Assembly: GCF_017254845.1 (NCBI RefSeq)
Contig: NZ_JAFKCU010000001.1
Span: 1,385,048 to 1,449,047, forward strand
From: Algoriphagus pacificus
GTDB lineage: Bacteria; Bacteroidota; Bacteroidia; Cytophagales; Cyclobacteriaceae
Reading direction: 5' to 3'
DNA length: 64,000 nt
Position numbers and translations under genes: made by a program. Below the pieces are notes generated by a model that did no database searches, had not been told where the DNA came from, and saw only the letters and a program-made list of their open reading frames with translations. Positions 43,474-53,183 of this stretch are shown piece by piece; the stretch's first letter is position 1; each line of letters starts with the position of its first letter.

Positions 43474-45204
43474 TTAATTTTTGGTTAGTGTCCAGTTTTG
43501 TTGATTAAATGCCGCTGGAGCAGTTTCCTTAAAGCGGTCTTCGATTTTATCAAGGTACATGGTGTTGTACCTTAATCTAGTAATGTAATTCGGTAAGGTC
43601 GGATCTCCGTTCCAGCAGTGTTCTGCCCGGTCTCCATAGGCTACTTCCCCATTATAATAAGGATTTTCAGTTTGGTTCAAAAATGCCTCAGTTAAGTATA
43701 CTGCATTATTGAGGTAATAGTTATCCATGTCTCCGCAATATATGTTCACTTTTCCTTCCAGTTTTGGACCTAGAGTTTTCCAATCCCGCTCCATTATGTA
43801 GCGAAGATCGTAATTCTCCCTCCAAAATTCAGCAACTGTAGGATCAATTTCTCCAGTCTTTTTGTCCCAGATGGGTTTAGGATAGCCATCCTCTCCAACG
43901 GGAGAATAGACTGCCTGCCAAATATCAAATTGTTCTCCTGAGCGGGTTTCTTTTCCCCCGATCGCAAGTTCTCGATGGTTCATATCCCTCACCATGGCAG
44001 ATACATGTCCTAAATAATCCCGATGTCCTGGTCTAAGAGTTTTTCTGAATTCTCCTTCTTGATAATAAGCATTTTGATCCTCGTAAAGATTGATTGTCGT
44101 GAATGCTCTGAAATCAATGGGATCTGGGCAAGCAGCAAAACATCCATTGTATTCATCAGGGTAAAATACCTGGGCAGCCAATGCTTCCCACCCTCCTGTA
44201 GACCCTCCATAAAGGAATCTAGACCAGCCTTCACCAATTCCTCGGAATTGCTTTTCGATATAGGGTATCAGTTCATAAGTCAAGGCATCTCCAAAAGGAC
44301 CGATGTTTTCAGAATTCACTGCATAGCTTTCATCGTAAAAGGGATTCGCGTGCTGAATCTCAATAATGATAAACCGCTTAAAATCCGGAGAAATCCATTT
44401 TTGATAAAAATCATAGGCTTCCTGCTGTTGGATTTTTTGATATCCATAGATTCCAAATCTTGCAGAATAATCATCCTCAGGCAAATCAGGGTCTGGCGGA
44501 ATAGTTCGGAAACCTCCAAAGTCATCCGGAAAATGCCCGTGGAAAACCATCAATGGATAATACTGATTCGGATTCTCATCAAAGCCTTCCGGTAACAAAA
44601 CATGTGCACCAACATACATATCCCTTCCCCAGAATTTCGACAAGAGCTCTGATTTCATTTTGATATGTTTGATGTATTTGCTGTCTTCTGGTTCTTCTAT
44701 AGGCGGGATTTCCTGATCTATATAGAGTTGAATAGTAGCTCCTTTAGTCCAGTTAAAAGCTATGGGCTCGGAGTAAATATTCCCGGGGGTATTCGCCCAC
44801 TTTCTGCCTTCCCCTTTGTCCATGGCTAATTTCACCGTATGTCCATCGGCGCGATTGAAAGTCTCATATTTAATGATGAACACTTGCATCATATAATTTC
44901 CTTCTGCCAACTCACTTAAGTTATTGATGGGATATCCAAAACTTGATGTATCTAATTGAATGACATCTCCTGGTTTGAAATTTTCAATATCCATCCCGAA
45001 AACCTGGGCTGTGGAAGCATCATCTGAGATGGAAAATCGAGGTTCTTTTTCTTTATCCTTAGAAAATATCATTAAGAGCCTGCCATCAGTCAGTCCAGCT
45101 TCAAGTTCAGGGCTCAATCGGATGCTGACAGGGGATGAACCGCTGTTTGGTTTACAGGCCCAAGCAAAACAGGCGAGTAAAAATAAAAAGCTAATTTTTT
45201 TCAT
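43474..45204 (-). CDS. esterase-like alpha/beta hydrolase lipoprotein
   Basis: A 576-aa lipoprotein (lipobox FAWAC, Cys17). The N-terminal half (about 25-190) is a beta domain, and the C-terminal half is an alpha/beta hydrolase of the putative esterase (esterase D/enterochelin esterase-like) group, with FHGHFPDD as the oxyanion region and the nucleophile elbow GGSTGGWEA. A conserved HCW (EHCWNGD) near residue 545 may carry the catalytic histidine. No close functional match is recognised; surface ester hydrolysis is inferred. It is the first gene of a two-gene operon with the propeller lipoprotein. Confidence 0.8.
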   Translation of the reverse strand: MKKISFLFLLACFAWACKPNSGSSPVSIRLSPELEAGLTDGRLLMIFSKDKEKEPRFSISDDASTAQVFGMDIENFKPGDVIQLDTSSFGYPINNLSELAEGNYMMQVFIIKYETFNRADGHTVKLAMDKGEGRKWANTPGNIYSEPIAFNWTKGATIQLYIDQEIPPIEEPEDSKYIKHIKMKSELLSKFWGRDMYVGAHVLLPEGFDENPNQYYPLMVFHGHFPDDFGGFRTIPPDPDLPEDDYSARFGIYGYQKIQQQEAYDFYQKWISPDFKRFIIIEIQHANPFYDESYAVNSENIGPFGDALTYELIPYIEKQFRGIGEGWSRFLYGGSTGGWEALAAQVFYPDEYNGCFAACPDPIDFRAFTTINLYEDQNAYYQEGEFRKTLRPGHRDYLGHVSAMVRDMNHRELAIGGKETRSGEQFDIWQAVYSPVGEDGYPKPIWDKKTGEIDPTVAEFWRENYDLRYIMERDWKTLGPKLEGKVNIYCGDMDNYYLNNAVYLTEAFLNQTENPYYNGEVAYGDRAEHCWNGDPTLPNYITRLRYNTMYLDKIEDRFKETAPAAFNQQNWTLTKN

Positions 45205-45376
45205 AGGTAGGTGGGATTTGTATTAAAAGTTAATGATAAAGTATGGAATCTTTTGAAAATGGGTTCAAGAATCCTTTTAAAGCAGTTTTTATTGGGTGGA
45301 ATTATCCTTTTATGTATTTTTTTTCTCCTAGTGATTAAAAGCCAGTATCTTTCTTTCTTATAAACCACCAACACCT

Positions 45377-46627
45377 ATGAAAAAAAACTATTCCTACCTA
45401 TTAATCGGCTTGATGGCTTGGGCTTGTCAGCCAAAAGAAACTACCCTTGATTACACAACCATGAGTGATGAGGAGCGGCTTAAAGCAGCTACCGAAATGG
45501 CTCAAAACACAATTATGGTCGACGGACACGTGGACCTTCCTTATAGGATGAAAGTTGGGGGATTTACCCTCCAGCGTGAAATTCTGGATGTTTCAGTAAG
45601 AACAGATGGGGGAAATTTTGATTTTCCCAGATCAAAAGAAGGAGGCCTAGATGCTCCATTTATGTCTATTTACATTCCTGCTGGTAACCAGCAAACCCCT
45701 GGGGCATCCAAGGCTTTGGCTGATTCTTTAATCTTGATGACAGAAAGATTGGCTGAGACTTTTCCTGATAAATTTGCCATGGCTTACAGCCCAGCGGATA
45801 TTGAAGCCAACTTTGCAGCTGGAAAGATTTCATTACCTATGGGAATGGAAAATGGAGCTGGACTGGAAGATGATATCGCAAACGTTGAATATTTTCACGG
45901 AAGAGGAATTCGATACATTACCCTGACTCATGGAAAAGCAAACTTAATCGGAGATAGTAGTTATGATACAGTACGATTATATAATGGGCTGAGCGAATAC
46001 GGGAAGCAAGTTGTAAAAGAAATGAATCGTGTTGGAATCATGGTTGATTTATCACACGTTTCTGATGATACTTTCAAAGATGCTTTAGCGATCACACCAG
46101 TTCCCGTAATTGCTTCTCACTCTTCCGTAAGACATTTTACACCCGGATTTGAGCGAAATATGAGTGAAGAATTGATCCAAGCAATGGCTAAAAATGGAGG
46201 AGTTATGATGATCAACTTTGGAGGATCTTTCATTGACTCGGCATATGCCGCAGGTAGTGCAAAAGTGAGAGAGCATCTAGTGAATTGGCTTGCAGAGAAT
46301 AATTTGAGCAGAAGCGATTCAGCAGCCCAAGCCTATATTTCTGAATATACAGCCGCTAATAATCCTTTTCCAACAGTTCAAAAGGTGGCCGATCATATTG
46401 ATTATGTGGTCAATTTAGTTGGGGTGGATTATGTAGGATTTGGGTCTGATTTTGATGGCGTTGGAGATTCCTTACCTACAGGATTGAAGGATGTTTCTAT
46501 GTATCCAAATCTTATTGCAGAACTTCTGAAAAGAGGCTATTCTCAGGAGGATATTGAGAAGATCTGCTACAAAAATGTTTTCCGTGTTTGGAAGGCTGTT
46601 GAAGATTATGCAGCGAGTCAGCAGTGA
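45377..46627 (+). CDS. M19 family membrane dipeptidase, lipoprotein
   Basis: A 416-aa protein with lipoprotein signal ending MAWAC (Cys17). Zinc-site motifs of renal-dipeptidase-like enzymes are present: VDGHVDLP (HxD) near 47-54, GMENGAGL (bridging glutamate), IMVDLSHVS, VIASHSSVRHF and the late VGFGSDFDGV. It would cleave dipeptides or related amides in the periplasm or at the surface. It is divergent from the esterase operon, has TATCTTTC at 45346 as a possible promoter box, and ends in a hairpin terminator. Confidence 0.93.
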   Translation: MKKNYSYLLIGLMAWACQPKETTLDYTTMSDEERLKAATEMAQNTIMVDGHVDLPYRMKVGGFTLQREILDVSVRTDGGNFDFPRSKEGGLDAPFMSIYIPAGNQQTPGASKALADSLILMTERLAETFPDKFAMAYSPADIEANFAAGKISLPMGMENGAGLEDDIANVEYFHGRGIRYITLTHGKANLIGDSSYDTVRLYNGLSEYGKQVVKEMNRVGIMVDLSHVSDDTFKDALAITPVPVIASHSSVRHFTPGFERNMSEELIQAMAKNGGVMMINFGGSFIDSAYAAGSAKVREHLVNWLAENNLSRSDSAAQAYISEYTAANNPFPTVQKVADHIDYVVNLVGVDYVGFGSDFDGVGDSLPTGLKDVSMYPNLIAELLKRGYSQEDIEKICYKNVFRVWKAVEDYAASQQ

Positions 46628-46650
46628 TATTAAATAGGAATTAGAATACA

Positions 46651-46678
46651 ATCCCTGCTAAAACTAGCAGGGATTTTT
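46651..46678 (+). terminator. rho-independent terminator of the M19 dipeptidase gene
   Basis: ATCCCTGCTA (46651-46660) and TAGCAGGGAT (46665-46674) pair perfectly around AAAC, followed by TTTTT. Confidence 0.9.
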
Positions 46679-46789
46679 CTTTTCAGGAGTCTTCTACTAG
46701 TTTCTTAATTGTATTTTTTCAAGAAATTTATTTCACTATTTTTCAATGGTTTATCTTTAAATTTATATATTTAATATAAATATTTTTTT

Positions 46790-49700
46790 ATGAACCCAAG
46801 TAGATTTTTAATAACCAATGCCGGCTTTCTAAGCTGTAGTTTGATGCTGATAGTTCTTCTATGGACTTCAGGATGCCAACCCGATTTGCCTAAGGAGGTG
46901 CAGGAGGCATACATTGAGTTGCCTGAACAAATCGATTATAATTTTCATGTCAAACCGATTTTGGCAGATAGATGCTATGCCTGTCATGGACCTGATGAAG
47001 CTTCTAGGAAAGCTGGCTTAAGGTTGGATGTTGAAGAAGAAGCTTTCATGAAACTGGCTTCTGGGAACAGAGCATTTTCTAAAGGAAATCTAAGTAATAG
47101 CGAGGTCTACCATCGCATGATTAGTCAGAATCCTGAGACCATCATGCCACCACCTGAGTCAAATTTATATCTTACTCCAAAAGAAATCGCGACGATTGCT
47201 AAATGGGTGGAACAAGGAGCTGAGTGGAAACAGCATTGGTCGTTTATTAAAGTTGAGAGCCCTGAGATACCAGAAGTTGAGGAGAATTGGCAGAGAAATA
47301 ATCCAATCGATAATTTCATTCAGGCCGAATTAATCAGGCAAGATCTTCAACCTAATCCAATTGCTGACAAAGAAAGATTGCTCAGGAGAGTGACTATGGA
47401 TTTGACTGGATTGCCACCAACCATTCAAGAGATAGACGATTTTTTAAATGATGAATCAGCAGATGCTTTCGAAAAAGTAGTGGACAAATTACTCGCTACA
47501 CAGGAACACGCTGAAAGATTGACAATGGAATGGCTGGATGTGGCCAGGTATGCAGATTCTCATGGAGTTTCATTCGATGGATATCGCGAGATGTGGCCTT
47601 ACAGGGATTGGGTAATCCAGGCTTTCAAAAAGAATATTCCTTACAGTGAGTTTATAAGCAAGCAGGTGGCTGGAGATTTATTGCCTAATGGTACGGTTGA
47701 GGATAAACTCGCAACTGCCTTTTACCGGCTGAATCCCATGGAAGCTTCTGCCGGATCGATTCAAGAAGAATATAGAGTTGAGTATGTGGCTGAAAGAACC
47801 GCAACTACTGGCACTGCATTTCTTGGATTAACCATAGGCTGTGCTAGATGCCATGACCATAAATTTGATCCGATCAGTCAAAAGAATTTCTTTCAACTTT
47901 CTGCATTTTTCAATAGCATCGATGAATTTGGTTTGGGGCCTACCGATTTGAATAGAGCTCCAACATTGCTGCTTTATAAAGCCAGCCAGAAAAGATCTTT
48001 GGATTCTTTGGATCAATTGATTCTTACAAAGGAAAAGGAGCTAAATAACCTTCAGGCAAAAGAGATTCGGGATTATGTCGCAGAATTAAAGGATAGTGAT
48101 AAGATCGAAAATGAAATAGGTTCTTTCTCTTTTGAAGCTTTTGAAAAGATTAAAAGAGAAAAGAAAAAATTCAATCCATTCGCAGAGGAACAAGCTGAAG
48201 AATACAAAAAGAAAACGCCTAAGGAAAAGGCTAAAATCGACTCTTTAAAGAAAGTTGCTGCGAAAAAGAAGGAGTATGAGGAAGTCTTGATTCTTGATCA
48301 AAATAAAAAATCAGAAGCAACACTCGGAGTAGAATTAGTTCCTGGCAAGGCAGGAAAGGCGGTTGCTTTCGACAGTGATTACGATTATGTAAGTCTTAAT
48401 AAAGTAGGCTTTTTTGATCAATTTGATTCCTTTTCGGCAAGTGTTTGGATTAATCCAGCAGATGAAGAGGAAAAACATATCAAAAACATCATTGGAAATA
48501 GTACCAATTTCCTTGGATTTTACAGAGGCTGGGAGATGTTTTTGGACTCGGCAAACCACCTAGCAATTCGTCTGATTCATAGGCTTCCCGATGACTACAT
48601 CGAAGTGGCTAGCACTAATGAAGTCGCTACCGACCAATGGTCTCAGGTGGCTTTCACATATGATGGAACAGGAAAAGCCAAAGGAGTTTCCTTGTACCTA
48701 AATGGAGAAAAACTTCAAACGATCACCTTGGCGGATAAACTCACCAGAAGTATTCTGCCGATTCATGAGTATACAGCCAAACTTGATACGCTTCCTCTAA
48801 GATTGGGCAAAAGCTACCGTTTATATTCCTTTGATCCGGGTATTTTTAAAGGGTTGATGGATGAGGTAAAGCTATATGATCGATTACTCACAGGATTGGA
48901 AACGGCGATTCTGGGAGGATCTGATATCAAAAAAGTCGCGGCTACTCCTGATAAGGAATTTTATCTCGCAAAAGAAAAATCAGCTATTGCAATTAGAAAT
49001 GAATTGCGGGAATTGAGAAAACAACGAGTTTCAGTTTTAGGAGGTGTACAGGAAGTCATGGTGATGGAAGATATGCCAGAACCGAGGCAGACCTTCTTGC
49101 TAAAAAGAGGGATCTATAATGATTATGGTGAAACCGTTGAGCCCAGCACACCTGAAAATGTTTTGACCTATCCAGAAGAATATCCTAAAAACCGTTTGGG
49201 ATTGGCAAAATGGTTAGTCAATGCAGAAAACCCACTCACTTCCCGTGTGATCATCAATCGCTATTGGCAAATGATATTTGGTTCTGGCATCGTCAAAACG
49301 TCGGGTGATTTTGGAATCCAAGGGGATTTACCTACCCATCCGGAATTATTGGATTGGCTGGCTTCAGAGTTTATGGAAAGTGGATGGGATCTGCGAAAGA
49401 TGCTGAAACTCATGGTCATGTCAGCTACTTACCAACAATCTTCCTATGCTGACCAAGAAAAGTATGAGGCCGATCCGGAGAATAAATATTATTCCAGATC
49501 AAGCAGCTACAGACTTCCAGCTGAGTTTATTCGGGATAATGCCCTAGCCTCCAGTGGTGTGCTAAATAAAAAAGTGGGAGGGCCAAGTGTGAAGCCTTAT
49601 CAGCCTGAAGGTCTTTGGGAGGAGTTGGGAGATTTTTCATACACACTACATAAATACAAGCAGGATACTGGATCCAATCTTCACCGAAGAAGCCTTTATA

Positions 49701-50137
49701 CCTTCACCCGAAGATTTTCTCCTGCACCATATATGATCACTTTTGATGCCTCTAATCGAGAAATCTGTATCACCAAAAGAGTGAATACGAACACGCCACT
49801 ACAGGCATTGAATTTATTGAATGCTCCTCAGTTTGTGGAAGCATCTAGAGTAATGTCTGAGCGGGTAATAAAGGAAAAAGAATCCTTGGATGAGCAATTG
49901 ATTCTGAGTTTTCGATTGGCAACAGGCGTGACACCAAATGAAAAGCTGCTCGGGGTTTTGAAAGAGCATTATGAAAGTGCTTTTCATCATTTTCAAGAAT
50001 TCCCAATGCAAGCAGATTCTTTATTGGCAGTAGGAGAGCTTCCCAGAGATAAAACTCTTGACAAAGCCCAGGCTGCAGCAATGGCAGTCGTTGCCAATTC
50101 AATTTTAAATTTTGATGAAACCTATATGAGAAGGTAA
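46790..50137 (+). CDS. PSCyt1-DUF1549-LamG-DUF1553 lipoprotein
   Basis: An 1115-aa lipoprotein (lipobox WTSGC, Cys29). Domain order: planctomycete-type cytochrome c (about 50-145) with haem site CYACH (62-66), DUF1549 (about 170-385) with a second CxxCH, CARCH in IGCARCHDHKFDP, a helical spacer, a LamG/concanavalin-like domain (about 520-690) and DUF1553 (about 795-1060, ending in the NTPLQALNLLNAPQFVEASRV signature). The family is abundant in Planctomycetes, where electron transfer during polysaccharide use is proposed but unproven. Two bases separate it from the DUF1501 gene, with which it forms the family's usual pair. Confidence 0.93.
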   Translation: MNPSRFLITNAGFLSCSLMLIVLLWTSGCQPDLPKEVQEAYIELPEQIDYNFHVKPILADRCYACHGPDEASRKAGLRLDVEEEAFMKLASGNRAFSKGNLSNSEVYHRMISQNPETIMPPPESNLYLTPKEIATIAKWVEQGAEWKQHWSFIKVESPEIPEVEENWQRNNPIDNFIQAELIRQDLQPNPIADKERLLRRVTMDLTGLPPTIQEIDDFLNDESADAFEKVVDKLLATQEHAERLTMEWLDVARYADSHGVSFDGYREMWPYRDWVIQAFKKNIPYSEFISKQVAGDLLPNGTVEDKLATAFYRLNPMEASAGSIQEEYRVEYVAERTATTGTAFLGLTIGCARCHDHKFDPISQKNFFQLSAFFNSIDEFGLGPTDLNRAPTLLLYKASQKRSLDSLDQLILTKEKELNNLQAKEIRDYVAELKDSDKIENEIGSFSFEAFEKIKREKKKFNPFAEEQAEEYKKKTPKEKAKIDSLKKVAAKKKEYEEVLILDQNKKSEATLGVELVPGKAGKAVAFDSDYDYVSLNKVGFFDQFDSFSASVWINPADEEEKHIKNIIGNSTNFLGFYRGWEMFLDSANHLAIRLIHRLPDDYIEVASTNEVATDQWSQVAFTYDGTGKAKGVSLYLNGEKLQTITLADKLTRSILPIHEYTAKLDTLPLRLGKSYRLYSFDPGIFKGLMDEVKLYDRLLTGLETAILGGSDIKKVAATPDKEFYLAKEKSAIAIRNELRELRKQRVSVLGGVQEVMVMEDMPEPRQTFLLKRGIYNDYGETVEPSTPENVLTYPEEYPKNRLGLAKWLVNAENPLTSRVIINRYWQMIFGSGIVKTSGDFGIQGDLPTHPELLDWLASEFMESGWDLRKMLKLMVMSATYQQSSYADQEKYEADPENKYYSRSSSYRLPAEFIRDNALASSGVLNKKVGGPSVKPYQPEGLWEELGDFSYTLHKYKQDTGSNLHRRSLYTFTRRFSPAPYMITFDASNREICITKRVNTNTPLQALNLLNAPQFVEASRVMSERVIKEKESLDEQLILSFRLATGVTPNEKLLGVLKEHYESAFHHFQEFPMQADSLLAVGELPRDKTLDKAQAAAMAVVANSILNFDETYMRR

Positions 50138-50139
50138 TT

Positions 50140-51552
50140 ATGGGACATAACCACATACATATTCCTTTGACTAGGAGAGAATTTTTGACCAAGACTACCT
50201 TGGGTATCGGAGCCGTTTCCTTGGCTTCGCTTTTAAATCCTACTACACTTTTTGCGCAGGGAAATACTCCGCATTTTGTACCTAAAGCAAAGAGGATCAT
50301 TTACTTATACATGGCAGGGGCTCCCTCTCAACTGGATTTGTTTGACTACAAACCACAATTGGTCAAGATGAGTGGGCAAGATTTGCCATCCAGTGTTTTG
50401 GGAGATCGGGTAACGGGGACAGTTGCCACGCAGAATTCACTGCCTATGGTAGGTACTCGTTGGAATTTCAAGCAACACGGGAATAGTGGAATGTGGATGA
50501 GTGATTTAATGCCTCATATGTCCAAAATCACGGATGAGCTTTGCAAAATCCAATCTATGCATACAGCCTCAGTGCAGCATGAGCCTGCACAGATGTTTAC
50601 CAATACCGGTTCAGAACTTCCGGGAAGACCGTCCTTTGGATCTTGGATCAGCTATGGATTGGGTTCTGATAATGAAAATTTGCCGGCCTTTATTGTTCTT
50701 AAAACCGAGGGACTTGAGGGAGGTTTTGCTGGACTTTATTCTAGTGCATTTTTACCAGCCGAACATCAAGGTGTGCGGTTTAGAGGTGGAAAGGATCCTG
50801 TTTTATTCCTAACCAATCCTCCGGGCGTAAGCGAAGCCGCAAGAAGAGAGCAGCTGGATTATTTGAAAAAAATGCAAGAAGGCGCATTTGAGTTTTGGGA
50901 AGATCCATCTATCAAGGCAAAAATGGCTCAATATGAAATGGCCTTTAGAATGCAGACTTCAGTTCCTGAAGTGGTGGATACCAAAGGAGAGCCTGATTAT
51001 ATCTACAAACAATACGGGGAAGACAGTAAGAAACCAGGGACTTTTGCAAGTAATTGTCTTTTGGCTAGACGCCTTGCCGAAAGAGGAGTGAAATTTATCC
51101 AAGTGTATCACGGTGGCTGGGATCACCATTCGGAATTACCAAAAAGTATTGGGAAAAGAGCGAAGGAAGTGGATCAGGCCAGTGCTGCTTTGATTATGGA
51201 CTTAAAACAAAGAGGTTTGTTGGAAGATACCTTAGTTGTTTGGGGTGGTGAGTTTGGGAGAACCTGCTTTTCTCAAGGCGAGCTAACCAAAGAGAGTTTT
51301 GGAAGGGACCATCATCCAAATGCCTATACGATGCTTTTGGCGGGAGCTGGAGTGAAGAAAGGGCTGACCTATGGAAGAACTGACGAGTTTGGTTATCACG
51401 TTGTGGAAAACCCAGTTCACGTTCATGATTTGAATGCTACTTTGCTTCATTTGATGGGGCTGGACCATGAACGATTAACTTACAAATTTCAGGGAAGAAG
51501 GTTCCGCTTGACCGACGTAGAAGGAAATGTCGTCAAGGACATTTTAAGTTAG
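50140..51552 (+). CDS. DUF1501 domain-containing protein with Tat signal
   Basis: A 470-aa protein with a twin-arginine signal (TRREFLTKTTLGIGAVSLASL) and one DUF1501 domain, a sulfatase/alkaline-phosphatase-like fold. Seen are RIIYLYMAGAPSQLDLFDYKP at the start, GVKFIQVYHGGWDHHSELP, LVVWGGEFGRTCF and GRDHHPNAYTMLLAG, which hold the histidine- and aspartate-rich putative metal site. Tat export suggests that it folds, possibly with a cofactor, in the cytoplasm. It is co-translated with the DUF1553 gene, and both probably act together in the periplasm. It converges with the FG-GAP gene, 8 bp away. Confidence 0.93.
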   Translation: MGHNHIHIPLTRREFLTKTTLGIGAVSLASLLNPTTLFAQGNTPHFVPKAKRIIYLYMAGAPSQLDLFDYKPQLVKMSGQDLPSSVLGDRVTGTVATQNSLPMVGTRWNFKQHGNSGMWMSDLMPHMSKITDELCKIQSMHTASVQHEPAQMFTNTGSELPGRPSFGSWISYGLGSDNENLPAFIVLKTEGLEGGFAGLYSSAFLPAEHQGVRFRGGKDPVLFLTNPPGVSEAARREQLDYLKKMQEGAFEFWEDPSIKAKMAQYEMAFRMQTSVPEVVDTKGEPDYIYKQYGEDSKKPGTFASNCLLARRLAERGVKFIQVYHGGWDHHSELPKSIGKRAKEVDQASAALIMDLKQRGLLEDTLVVWGGEFGRTCFSQGELTKESFGRDHHPNAYTMLLAGAGVKKGLTYGRTDEFGYHVVENPVHVHDLNATLLHLMGLDHERLTYKFQGRRFRLTDVEGNVVKDILS

Positions 51553-51560
51553 AAACTCTC

Positions 51561-53117
51561 CTAATTGATCTTTCTGCAGGATTTATTACCAGCGGCATCG
51601 GTGGCACAAATTTCTAGTGAATTTGAATTTTTCAATTCTCCAACTTCTGTTTTCCATAAATATTCTCCATACCAATTCATTTCAATTTCCTTTCCATTGA
51701 AAACGGCAACTACAGACTTCCAGTCTTGAGGCATACTCGGGCTTTTGTTGTCAGTAATTCTGGCTTTTACCTTGGTGTTTCCTTCAAGTGTTTTTTCGAT
51801 TTCAAAGGATGAAATAATTGGATTCGCGGTATCATTCTCTACATTTTTACCGATGAAGATTCTTTCCTCAATCATTTCCTCTCCTTCGCCTTGTCCCATG
51901 ATAATATCCATTTTATGGTCATTATTGATGTCGGCAAAAACCAAAGAAAGTGTGTGAGGGGTTGGATCACCGGAAAGGATGGATTGTCTAAGCCTGAATT
52001 TTCCTGAGCCATCATTTATAAGTAGACGATCTTCACCAGTCAGTGAGCTCAGAATAAAATCAGGGTCGCCATCCGAATCATAGTCTAAAAACACAATGTT
52101 GTTATCATCTTCTCCGGTATTGTCAGGGTCCTGCCAAAGGGAAGAAGTAGCATCGATGTATCGCTTGGCACTGTCATTTAAGAAAACATGCTCTCTTCTG
52201 GACCAGGACTTTTGATCCACGATTTCCCCATCGTTTACCGTGACTAAATCCAAAAATCCATCTTGGTTGATGTCCATTGCCTCGAATTCGTAATTGTTGG
52301 TGTAGGCTGGAAGCATTCTTTTATCCTTAAAATTGCCCTTGCCGTCATTTTCGTAGATCCTACTCGTACCGCATCGCTTGCAGGAGATCACGATATCCAG
52401 ATCAAAGTCATTGTCAAAATCGATGAACTCTAAGTCCCAAGAGAATTGAATCAAGAGATCAGGCATTTGCGAGTCGGTTACATCTTCAAATTTCCCTTTT
52501 CCATCATTGAGCCATAATAAAGTCATTCCACCATTATTTTCCATATTCGATCCGGGGCCCCAATCTGACAAAACAATATCCAAATCTCCATCGTCATCCA
52601 CATCTCCGAATTCCATATCTCCTACACTTGCGATTGTTTGTGGAAGATGTGTTTCTGTTGCCCGGAGGAAATTCCCGGCTTCAGTTCCTAGAAACAATTC
52701 ACTTTGAGTTTGAAAGGTGTTCCCGATAAATAAATCAACCAACCCATCCCCGTTAATATCTCTTGCCTTAATCACTCTTGCATAGAATTTAAGATCTCCA
52801 AAAACCTGAGTAGTGATCTCTTTAAATTGAGATTCAGCGCCTTGATTGATAAAAATCCGGCTCGACTCTAGAACTCCAGGTTCGGAATAGTCTCCTCCAT
52901 TGGCAAAAATCAAATCTACTTTACCATCCTGATTCAAATCTGCTGCTTCCACTCGATTGGTCCATTCTCCAGTTTCAGGGAGATAAATGGAAGTCTGATC
53001 TTCCCATAAATAATCAATTGGGGAGTCTTCACTTTCGTCTTCAACGACTTTGTTACATCCATTTATTAGAAAAAGACTGCTGAGCAGTACGATTGAATTT
53101 TTGAAAAAATTGTTCAT
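51561..53117 (-). CDS. FG-GAP/VCBS repeat lipoprotein
   Basis: A 518-aa lipoprotein (signal MNNFFKNSIVLLSSLFLINGC, Cys21). Seven calcium-binding D-x-D/N-x-D-G-x-x-D loops are visible, including DLNQDGKVDL, DINGDGLVDL, DVDDDGDLDI, DINQDGFLDL and DYDSDGDPDF, spaced as in a seven-bladed integrin-like propeller. A short C-terminal domain with two cysteines (EICATDAAGNKSC) resembles an Ig-like end. Such proteins bind surface or matrix ligands. The start at 53117 is preferred over 53150, because the signal begins there. It is divergent from the membrane cytochrome gene across 66 bp. Confidence 0.9.
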   Translation of the reverse strand: MNNFFKNSIVLLSSLFLINGCNKVVEDESEDSPIDYLWEDQTSIYLPETGEWTNRVEAADLNQDGKVDLIFANGGDYSEPGVLESSRIFINQGAESQFKEITTQVFGDLKFYARVIKARDINGDGLVDLFIGNTFQTQSELFLGTEAGNFLRATETHLPQTIASVGDMEFGDVDDDGDLDIVLSDWGPGSNMENNGGMTLLWLNDGKGKFEDVTDSQMPDLLIQFSWDLEFIDFDNDFDLDIVISCKRCGTSRIYENDGKGNFKDKRMLPAYTNNYEFEAMDINQDGFLDLVTVNDGEIVDQKSWSRREHVFLNDSAKRYIDATSSLWQDPDNTGEDDNNIVFLDYDSDGDPDFILSSLTGEDRLLINDGSGKFRLRQSILSGDPTPHTLSLVFADINNDHKMDIIMGQGEGEEMIEERIFIGKNVENDTANPIISSFEIEKTLEGNTKVKARITDNKSPSMPQDWKSVVAVFNGKEIEMNWYGEYLWKTEVGELKNSNSLEICATDAAGNKSCRKIN

Positions 53118-53183
53118 CGGGAATACTTTAGTGAAATTTAATTTAATCAATACAGCATTGTATTACATAAATATAAGGTACAA

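Noticed and set aside
44023-44595. 190-aa plus-strand open frame inside the esterase-like gene
   Set aside because: It is antisense to the conserved hydrolase core; no recognisable family or signal.
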